Source of the DNA: Phialophora verrucosa
Lineage: Eukaryota; Ascomycota; Eurotiomycetes; Chaetothyriales; Herpotrichiellaceae
Assembly: GCA_002099365.1 (NCBI GenBank)
Contig: MSED01000015.1
Coordinates: 1,984,001-2,048,000, forward strand
Length of the DNA: 64,000 nt
Direction: 5' to 3'
Part shown: positions 55,384 to 64,000 of the stretch, one piece after another
Position numbering within the stretch: the stretch's first letter is position 1
How the letters are laid out: each line of letters starts with the position of its first letter
Translations under genes and position numbers: made by a program
Notes under the pieces: model-generated
The model's input: only the letters and a program-made list of their open reading frames with translations
What the model was told of the DNA's origin: nothing
Database searches by the model: none

Positions 55384-56365
55384 GATGAATGGAGCTGGGC
55401 GTGACGGTATGCTTCACAGGTCTATTGCGAGGAAAGGGTCGAGGAAATATACAGTCACCGGCTGCCCAGATATCTTTAACAAATGCCCGGTCAATCGACT
55501 TAGAGTGTCCTCGGCTCGCACAGAAAGGAAGAGCGAGGTAAGAGAGACGTGGAGAAATATAGACCGCTTCGGCTGATGGCTTGATCTGGGGAATTGGAGT
55601 CGGGGTTTGCCTCGGCCTGCAAACCGACCCTAGCCGTAACTATACCGTTATCCAAGGGGTGAGGTCCTGAACAGGGTTAGTCGGAACACATCCATCATTG
55701 CTACTTGTCCATTCGTGGCTACGGACGACGGTGAGGTGGAATGCACATCGGCACCCACGCGGACCTGGGCACGAGTAAACAACAGCTGGTTGAGAGGGTT
55801 GAAATTCTCCATTGTCAAAGACATGCCACTTCGGGCCCAAGTATCAATCTAGCTACTCTCGCTGGTCGCTGGCACCAGCACAGCACAGCACGTCCAGCTC
55901 TCGCCTAAGCCAACAAAGTGAAGTCCTCGTCCGGGAGAATTGATGTAGTTCAAGAGAGCACGCGCCTGTTTCAAACACCTCGATGAGCTTGTCCAGATCT
56001 TTCCATGGTGAACCGTCTCCCCCGCCTCGCTTCCGTATCCTATAATGCTTTCTCTGTCGAATCATGCTAACTTCAAAACCATACTCGCAGCCGCCGCTAC
56101 CTCCCATGCCATTGTCCAGGGTATTTTTGGAGTTTGAATGTTGTTGGTACAGTCCGTGACACCTCGTTAATAAAACAAGCCCATGTTTGCAAAGTCATCA
56201 GTGTCAAGGTTCCAATCGAGACAAAAGCGAGGGTGGTGTGGAGTATTTTTCTGGTCGTCCCCTGACCATCCAACAAAAACACAAGATTCTCTCCCCTGGG
56301 GTTGTAGCTCGCCTGGTTCACGCAGAAAGTTCGAAAAAGCTGACAAGAAGGTGATGCTCAAAGAA
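55384..56365. other. Intergenic region
   Basis: About 980 bases: promoter of the acyl-CoA dehydrogenase gene (reading left from 55384 is coding, so the promoter lies here) and 3' flank of the kinase gene. No gene seen. Confidence 0.6.
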
Positions 56366-58255
56366 TTACAAATGGAAGTTGTGCCAACCTCCAACCCACT
56401 CAAGATCGTCTTCATCCGCAGATGAGTCGATCACGCGTTGCTGACGCCAATCTTGGTCCAAGTATGCCGGACGAGCCTTGTTTCGGCTGTCTCGTCGATG
56501 GCTTGGATTGTGGTGATGCTCGTGTGCAAATCCGTGTGTCGGTCGTTTGCGAGATCCTGTTGTCATGGATCGTTTCTTGGTCTGGCTTTCTGGCTCGGTT
56601 TGAAAGTTTCGTCTCTTGTTGCCCAAAGCCGCCCATTTGTCGGCAGGAACCTGCTTTGGCGAGTGTCGAGGGGTCCGCATACGCCATCCAAAAGGGTCGT
56701 TCTCGTTGACTCCGAAGCCGGCCTTCACCGGCGAAGTCGGCTTGGGAGTACGGCTACGACGAGCATTGCTGGACGAACGGCTCTTGGATTCGCTGAGAAC
56801 ACCAGGAGGGACCGGGAGACGCTTGCGACTGTCTTGGCTCCAGCTTCGGGAGTTATGTTCACGCCGAAACTTCATGTCGGCCTCACGTTCCTCATCTTCC
56901 TCATCTTCCTCGAACATATCGCTCCAGCTCTTGGCCACTGCGTCTTCGCCCTTCTTTCCGAAGACAGAAGACATGGTGGGGATAGGTCGGGTTGGGCGGG
57001 AGGGTAGCGAGTTAGGGATGGGCACCGGATCTGGCTGGGGCGGACTGCGACCAGCAGGCCGCTTGATCGCCATAGACTTGAAGGAACCATAAGCCGAGTC
57101 AAAAACCGACGCCAATGACGGTGTGTTGCCAGAACCAGAGTACCAGGACTCGCCAAGCTTGAGGCTCTTGTCAGAGTCAAACAGATCCTCCTCGTACATG
57201 TCAGGGATGCTCGCTAGCTGTTGCTTGGGAGCAGGACTGGCGTGCAGGGCCTTTGCCCACGGGAACGAGTCGCCATCAAGATGAGGACTCTGGATCGACG
57301 GGGTCCTCAAAGGCTCACGATTGGCACTTGCACGAACGACATCCCGTTCCTCAGAGCAGAAGAGGTCATCGAACGATTCGTCCTCGGTGGTGAAGGCCAC
57401 CGCTCGGAGAACGGCTTGTTTCACGGCGGCTAGGTCGCGCTTGGCAGGGTCCACAGCCATGGCCACCGACAGGATCTCGAACGTATCCTGTGACATGTTG
57501 GGAAAGATGTCAAACAGGGATTGGCGATCGCGTCGATAATCGGCAAACAGAATATCATCTTCCGTCGGGGTGACGAAGGGGTTCCTCGCGAAGAGCACAT
57601 TGAGTAAGCAGATGCCAATGGACCAGATGTCGGCCTGCGCGGGGGAGTAGCCCATGCCGGCGGGATCGTATTGTTCGGGAGCCATGTACCGGTCACTTCC
57701 GACGCACGCTTCGTAACACCAGAGGCTCCTCGTAGCCAAGCCAAAGTCTCCGAGCTTGACGGAACCATCCTGCGTCAGGAAGATATTTTCAGGCTTGATA
57801 TCTCGGTGGTACAGACCATTGGCGTGCATGTGTTGTACAGCACTGATGAGTTGCAACATGAAACGTCGAACATGTTCCGTCTGCAAAGGTCCACGATCCA
57901 TGCGGATGGCCTCGTAGAGATCCCCTTGAGAGCAGTATTCCAGCGCCAGGAAGGTGTGAGTCTCGGTCTCAAAGTGATGGACGAGGTTAACCAGGTGGTC
58001 GTGATGCTTCAAAATGGCGTGGCATGCGAGTTCCTCGGCACCCTCGTCCGTATTTTGAGTCGTAGGCTGGGATAAGGCGGAAGTCTTGGTGAGGCATTTG
58101 ATGGCCACGTGCTGTCGAGTCAGGGTGTCCTCGGCGAGGAAGACCATCCCGAAGGAGCCATGGTTGAGAGGAGCAACGGTCCGGAAACGTCCACCGAGGA
58201 GCTGACCCGCCCGGAAATCATCCTTCATGCACTCCATCGCTGATGTGCAATCCAA
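56366..58255 (-). CDS. Serine/threonine protein kinase, Ksp1/Ran1-like
   Basis: Single-exon kinase of 629 residues. The kinase domain spans about 22-310 with all key residues: glycine-loop NHGSFGMVF, VAIK lysine 53, catalytic HRDIKPEN (Asp152), DFG at 170-172 and APE at 192-194. The activation segment (RSLWCYEACVGSDRYMAPEQ) and insert pattern match the fungal Ksp1 / Ran1(Pat1) group, which acts in nutrient and TOR/PKA-linked control of growth, autophagy and meiosis. The C-terminal 300 residues are disordered and Ser/Arg/Pro-rich, with an acidic patch (FEEDEEDEERE) and a conserved final block, DDLEWVGGWHNFHL. The first of several nearby Mets (58255) is used. The region upstream is long and non-coding. 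Confidence 0.92.
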   Translation of the reverse strand: MDCTSAMECMKDDFRAGQLLGGRFRTVAPLNHGSFGMVFLAEDTLTRQHVAIKCLTKTSALSQPTTQNTDEGAEELACHAILKHHDHLVNLVHHFETETHTFLALEYCSQGDLYEAIRMDRGPLQTEHVRRFMLQLISAVQHMHANGLYHRDIKPENIFLTQDGSVKLGDFGLATRSLWCYEACVGSDRYMAPEQYDPAGMGYSPAQADIWSIGICLLNVLFARNPFVTPTEDDILFADYRRDRQSLFDIFPNMSQDTFEILSVAMAVDPAKRDLAAVKQAVLRAVAFTTEDESFDDLFCSEERDVVRASANREPLRTPSIQSPHLDGDSFPWAKALHASPAPKQQLASIPDMYEEDLFDSDKSLKLGESWYSGSGNTPSLASVFDSAYGSFKSMAIKRPAGRSPPQPDPVPIPNSLPSRPTRPIPTMSSVFGKKGEDAVAKSWSDMFEEDEEDEEREADMKFRREHNSRSWSQDSRKRLPVPPGVLSESKSRSSSNARRSRTPKPTSPVKAGFGVNENDPFGWRMRTPRHSPKQVPADKWAALGNKRRNFQTEPESQTKKRSMTTGSRKRPTHGFAHEHHHNPSHRRDSRNKARPAYLDQDWRQQRVIDSSADEDDLEWVGGWHNFHL

Positions 58256-61200
58256 AGTATCCCTCTCTCTTTTGCAATGGTCTATCCTTCTGTGGATAAA
58301 ATGACGACAACTTTTGACTTTTGTGACTGAGCAGACAGTTATGATCCAGGAGAAGTTTGTACAAGAGTATAGACAGGAATAGAGGTCGGATGCGTAGAGC
58401 GTGTATGAGCCGAAACAGCTCAGTGGGAAGAGACAACGTCGAGTGTAGGAACTGCAACCACCGGGACACCAAGCATAGAACCGCCTTGCAACTTCAATTC
58501 TTCAACCACCCCGCTTATCATGTGTAGAGAACGCCCGGTCGAGAGGAAACCACGGAACTCCTAGTCGTCGTGTAGCTTCAGAGGCTCATAGAGGTGATAT
58601 AGGTCGTATCGTTAAACAAAAGGAAAGCGATGATCGCTGACGCAGAGCCTGGGCTCGTTGTACAGTCGACAAAAGCAACGGCGTAGAGAGCGTAAAGTTA
58701 TTGAGTCATGATCGAGTGTGGTGTGAGGACTGGTTCCGGCAAGAGAGCCAAAGAATGAACGGGAGATGGTGAAAGGAGGGATCTGGGGGTAGTCGAAGGA
58801 GGTGAGGTTATGGGAGGCTAGGCAGGAAGACTTGTGAGTTGGACGTGGTCGATCAGTGTGAGGAGTGATCTGTCACACTGATGCCGAGCTCCAGGTGCCT
58901 GTCGACAGGCTGCCACGGCGGGTTGCCACGGAAGAAGCTGGTTGACTGACAGGAGAAGGACAGATCCGAACTCGTATGGTGCAATCTTCCTGATTCAAAG
59001 GACAAGTGCCTCCTTTGTTATGGCGTATTGTTGTCGTGGGCGGAGGGTGACTCGACCTTGGCCCAATGACACCGCAGCAATGATTCCGAGTTCGACTGAC
59101 CCGAACAGACTCGACGAGGTCGATCTCAAATAGCCTTTAGATGCCAGGCACGGTGAGCTCGGGTCGATGGTATACTGGGATTATAGGTACAGGTATGATC
59201 GTGTATGAGTCAACTGCGGTTGGTGGGGGAGCTGGTACCAGCGGGGCGGGTGGTGTGCTGGGTCACCGCAGGGAATGCCGGAAGCAACGTCGTCGAGACG
59301 CAAGAGAGAAGGAGGGACACGGCCAGGTGTGATTTGTAGGATGGTAGGTTGTAGGGAAAGAGAAACGAACACTCGTTGTGGGCTTTGGTCTTCACATCGC
59401 AGGGTGGCCGAGTTGAGGGTCGAGTAAGGGACGTACAACAACAAAGAGAGGATGGATGGGTGAGGGTTATGAAGCTTGCAGCCAAGTTGGCGGTGACAGC
59501 GCTCTCACGGGTCACCAGTTCCTGGGAATTCTGGGGCCGGCAGCAGAGTGGGCGAGTGGTCCCTCGAGCAGCCTAAGCTTAGAGGTGGGCAGAGGCAACG
59601 GCAAAACTGGCCTCCACCCCTCAACAAATGATGCCCAGCGAGAGAAGACAATAGAATCGGTCGGGCCAGCCATGGTCAAATCAGCGTGTGCTGTGTGGGG
59701 AAGCGTGCATCGTCCCTGCGCCTGCTATCGAGGACGCTGGTTGGAAGACTACTGCGGTAGCTAAGCCATTTCTGTACTGGCGCCTTCTGCACGACCAAGC
59801 CCTCGCAATTTCCTGGCAGCGCGTGATCCACACTGCGCTGGCCTCCTTCTCTCGTCTCTGCCTGTCCTCGTGCTCAGCTTTACGCCGATGGAGCCCGCAT
59901 GGCGCAATCGTCCATCCGTCCTCTTTTTTTGTCTCACACATTCTTGCTCAGCCCTGGAAACCAGCTCTTTGACAGGCCGCTTGATTCAAGCTCAGACGCT
60001 CCCTCTCTGGGCCATCTTCACTACCCGCTTTCGGCGACACGCTTTTGCGTCCTCAGCCAATAGTCACGCCACAGCCCTAATGGGCCTTGCGAGACGAATG
60101 ACGCTGCCGCCCGCTTGGGACGCGCAACCTCAGCACCTGATGACCATGGCAGAGGCGAAAAAGGACACTTTGCAACAACGACAAAGAACAATTACGAAGC
60201 TCGGGATCGTAAGGGCACGAGTTACCGGGCCTTCCATCCCCTTGTCCCGAGCGTTTTTGATGTGCTAAATACCGCGTGCGAGCAACTACTCGTACATACA
60301 CTGTGCACAGCAAGGATGCCATATCCGGCTTACCACACTGCACAATTGTCCCGTGCGCAATCGTTTTGTGATAGGCCTATCCGACGGGTGCAACATCCAA
60401 GGTTTCTCAAAGAGTGTGCTCGATTCCTCCAGGAGCCCTGTACATAGTATCAGAGCTTGGGACTTGAGCGAAGGGATCTGTTATTGGCTTGACATCCAGA
60501 CGGGAAGCCGATAAGTACTCATTCGATCGTGACGGCAGCTTGGCTGATATCGGTTGCCTGGCTGAGTCAACGTTACGAGAATGCAGTACCTGGCCTGATC
60601 CATCGACAAAGCCCCCGTGCCTGATAACTGTACTCCTCGGTGCTGGACAATGCACGGAGTACGAGTACTCGTGCTCCTGCATAGCAGCTTACCCCGCAAA
60701 TTGTTGAAGTTATGACCACCAAGTAATGCATCCGGCAGTCGTACGAGTACTCGTACGTGCAACATGATACTCGTAGTGTGAGCTCATGGAATGGAGGATC
60801 AGAGCTTTCTGCGCCTGCGACCTTCGTTCTCCACCGTTACTGTCATTTTCAGTGAAGACAGAACTATACTTGTATGTCAAAGATTCATGCGGTACTCGTA
60901 GTACCGTGTCAACATTCCAAGCTGAGATCATGTGATATTGGCTTGTCCGTGCTTCGAGTTCACTGGCGCCCCCAAAAGGATTCAAAACAAGGAGCCACAT
61001 CACGCACCAACTCTACCTTTCGACCGGCTTCCAGGAGTTTCGATTCCTTTTACAGGAGTGCTCTGACCAGCGACACCAATCCTGGCGCCCGAGCTATCAA
61101 GAACGTGTCAAACGGATGAATTGATTATCGGATCGGCATAGCTTGTGCAATTGACAGCGCTGGTAGGCTTACTAGGACGCAGAAGCAGGACAAGTCCACG

Positions 61201-64000
61201 TGAGCGATGAGTAATTGATTGGTTGATGCCTCTGCGAGTCCTCGTCTGGCATAATCTTGATCGTCAGAACACACTGGCGCTGGCGGTTTCGGAGCATCCT
61301 GCGATGACAAGCTTGTGTTTCAGTCAGATATCGAAGTGGTACGGAGAACTCCATAGCAATCTTGCCAATACATGGGACAAATGCTCGACCCGATTATCGA
61401 TCGGTCACCTAGCACTCGTAGTGCACTGGGAATTGACAGTGCTGCAAAATACACAGCAGTAAATTTTCCAGCGTGACGTGCGGTCAGCAAAAAAAGATGA
61501 TACCAGATTGCTATTCGATGTTAGACGTCTTGCCCAAATGTCGGTGAAAGGCAATGCAATTTCGCATAGCTTGTATGGTGTCTTTCAGTGACAGTCAGGA
61601 CCCCGTAGAATGCCTTGGTCGAGACGCTCTAATGCAGCATCGGGCACTGGGATATGCAGAGCTGCATAAGCGCCCTGTGCCTGCGGGAAGCTTCTCTCCA
61701 TCCTCCGCTTCAATTCTGGAGCTGGGCGACTGCCGACAACATTCGAGGGCCGCTTCAGATCTCGCGAGTCGTGGCCTCGGAAAATTCGCGTACTAGCACA
61801 CATTACTCGTACTGGGACTACGTAGGATGTGCTGGATATGCTATTGGCACCAGCGGAGCGGTAGATTTGCCACCCCTTCGGAAATGGCCACGATTGCCCA
61901 GTCGTCGACTGCGACCGAGGCCTCTCCATTGGCCCAACTGGCTCTCTTTTTTGCCGCTGCGGAGGAAAATGCAATGGGCGCGCACCAAGTGGTGCGAGTA
62001 ACACGTACAGCCAGACGGTCGAGAAGGACAGCGGCACTAATCGATCGCCTGAGGACGTCCATGGCATTCGACCACCACAGCACTTGGAACACTGGCGCCC
62101 GTGGTTTGGCTGGCGCCGGGCCGAAGCACGCTCGAGTTCTGGAGTCCGAAGCCCCTCCCCGATGGATGGGCTTCTGGCTTTCCCCACCAAGCGTCGATCG
62201 CTGCTCGAGCTTTTGGCTACAAGGACTTGTACGATGCGACAGCGCTTGCTCTAACAGCTGTGGCAGCTGTCACTGCCTACGACGCTGCTGCGGTGGAACT
62301 TCAAGGTGCAGTAACACAGTAGCTGGATGGTGGCCACGTTTTCTTTTCAGCGTGCCGCGATGCTATTCGAGGACAATGGTCGGCCTTCCTGACTGTCTTG
62401 GCGCACATTCCAGCGAGGACTGCGAGCTTGAATATTGAATGCTGGAATCTTCTACAGCAGCCACACTGTTCCGGCATTGCAGCATTGGATCCGCGACGAC
62501 GGAATCTACCAGTGAGTATCCTGCATACTCGTACAGCCCACACATGCAACAGGATCTCTGCCGTCGATCTGTCCGAGCTGTGGAATCTCAAAGATCGCTC
62601 CACCTTCTCCCAAAACCCCACTACGAAGGTACGTACCGGGTACTCGTACTGCGTCTTCATGGCGATTCTGCGACCCAACACTCCTACCAAGCACCAATAA
62701 GTCCTTTGTGGATCTCGTCGTGCCCCCAGTGGCATTGTTGGCAGCCCGTTCTCCCGACGTGCAGAAGACCATGCTGAACACTCACCAGTGAGATATCTCA
62801 GCGGTAACGGTAGATCGCCGCAACCCTTAGTCCAGGCTCCTCCCAGACCCGCCGGAGGATTTGTTAGCTGTCGAGGGTCGAACCGCGCACTCCACTCAAC
62901 GGCCCTTCCCATCCTCCATCGTTCAAGACTTGCCCCGTCTCAGCATGGCGGTATATACACCGCTATATCGCAACCCTCTTACCACCTTCCACCGCAGCAT
63001 TCGCTCCTGTCCACGTCGGCGAAATTCAGAGTTTTCCTTTCGTGTTCGCGATCTTCGCGATGCATGAACGGTCACAAAATATCAAGGTGGCTGGGAGAAG
63101 CAACTTGTTGACACCCTTGACAACCCCACGGATTAGGTCCGTCTCCCCCTCCAAGGGCTTCACCGCCGCGAAATCTTGGAAGCGCACAATGGAAAAAATT
63201 TCAACAATCTTCCAAATTTTCTTTTCCGATTTGCACATTTCGCGACGCGAGCGTATGTTGACATCTTTCCCCGTTTGGCGAACTGCATCCTGAGTTGCGG
63301 ATCAAGTTGCTACACCTGCGCGATGAGGGCGTTTCGCGGAAATTGCACCACAATGTCGGTGAGTGCGCCTTTCCCAGACAGCCGTGATGGTTCGCTGGAT
63401 GCAAGGGGCGAGGGCCTCGGGCGACCTCGTACTGTTGCGAGCTCGTGCTTGTCGAAGATTCCTGACACTTCCTTCGTCTCGACGCCGCAATTACTGCTTT
63501 GTTCATGTCTTGAACTACCTGTCCCTTCTCGGTCCAAGCTCGCGAAGAGCCTTGAGGCCAAGAGCCTACGTGAGCCAAACTTGATAAATGCAACTGGCAG
63601 GGCAGACATATCGATAGTGTTCGTGGTGATGGAGTACGCTTACATCTCCTTTTCCATGGACTGTACTTCCCCGGCCTTGTTTGCCAGCGTTTTCAGTGCG
63701 GTGAGTTCCTGCTGCCTATCTGGCGCGTCGAGTCCGCTGAGTCGACCAGATCTCTAACATCGCATCCCGCCGGATCGGCCACGGCGCCCTCAGGCAATGG
63801 GTTGGTAGATACGCGCTGAGGTGGTGCTCACGAGCCAAATTAAGATAGGATGCATGAGTAACCAAATATCTATGCTCAGACATTATACACTCTGAAGGCT
63901 GCGTCTATGAATGACACTCGTACTTTTTCCCATGGTGCCCTCACCGTGCTTTGTTCGTGGCTGCCTTGATGGGCGACCAGTGGCGCTGTTGTACAGTATC
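58256..64000. other. 5.7 kb stretch without a supported gene
   Basis: The first ~1 kb is probably the kinase gene's leader and promoter. Beyond that, both strands carry only overlapping 60-200 codon frames that change frame without usable splice signals. Many copies of a TACTCGTA-like motif occur between 60287 and 63925. I cannot exclude an unrecognised multi-exon gene or non-coding RNA. A coiled-coil-like open segment flanked by splice signals lies on the minus strand at 63644-63753. Confidence 0.5.
60662..60774. repeat. Palindromic TACTCGTA-type motif cluster
   Basis: A 10-base palindrome CGAGTACTCG lies at 60662-60671, an 18-base perfect palindrome CGTACGAGTACTCGTACG at 60740-60757, and a further ATACTCGTAG at about 60767. 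Related copies occur on both sides: 60287, 60891, 61413, 61803, 62525 and 62641. Confidence 0.7.

Noticed and set aside
61585..62438. Overlapping 200-codon ORFs on both strands
   Set aside because: Neither strand shows a family, and both change composition along their length. They may reflect GC-rich sequence only, so I did not call a gene.
1..64000. tRNA, rRNA, CRISPR and intact transposon features
   Set aside because: I looked for B-box-like GGTTCGANTCC, long direct or inverted terminal repeats, reverse transcriptase/transposase motifs and regular repeat-spacer arrays and found none. A covariance-model search could still find a tRNA I missed.

Overview
The window is a stretch of a filamentous ascomycete (Pezizomycotina) nuclear genome. 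The evidence is that most genes are split by short introns, mostly 46-60 bases, with GTAnGT-like donors and YAG acceptors. The proteins are also typically fungal: a Rom2-type RhoGEF, an Mdr1/Gyp2-type TBC protein, a YCF1-type ABC transporter, a Ksp1-type kinase and a DUF2841-like protein. Gene density and intron style would suit Eurotiomycetes or a black-yeast relative, but I cannot fix the order or species from sequence alone. I see no rRNA, tRNA, CRISPR array or intact transposon.

Layout. 0-5.5 kb: RNA polymerase I subunit RPA49 (+) converges on mitochondrial 5-aminolevulinate synthase (-). A hairpin and promoter-like signals lie between them. 5.5-15 kb, all on the minus strand: an eight-exon 5'-nucleotidase-like metallophosphoesterase with a 20-base exon, a doubtful small ORF, a type II membrane protein with a lumenal domain, and a DHA1-type MFS transporter. 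15-17.7 kb: an FAD-dependent aromatic monooxygenase (-) lies head-to-head with a carboxymuconolactone-decarboxylase-like protein (+), with a puzzling spliced ORF between them. 18.6-28.1 kb: two large small-GTPase regulators in tandem (+), a Rho GEF and a Rab GAP. 29.2-31.8 kb: a calpain-type protease (-). 34.4-40 kb: a nine-exon ABCC transporter (+). 44.4-46.5 kb: a DUF2841-like protein (+) behind a very long non-coding leader region. 47.6-52.9 kb: a SAC3/GANP mRNA-export factor with an FG-rich segment (+). 53.6-55.4 kb: an acyl-CoA dehydrogenase ending in a peroxisomal AKL signal (-). 56.4-58.3 kb: a Ksp1-like protein kinase (-). 58.3-64 kb: no gene I can support, but this stretch is rich in a palindromic TACTCGTA-type motif.

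Most of these are housekeeping or signalling genes that are not functionally linked. The one plausible functional unit is the monooxygenase/decarboxylase-like pair at 15-17.7 kb. The exon structures below were rebuilt by hand from splice signals and reading-frame continuity. For each multi-exon gene I checked that the summed exon length is a multiple of three. They remain predictions without transcript support.
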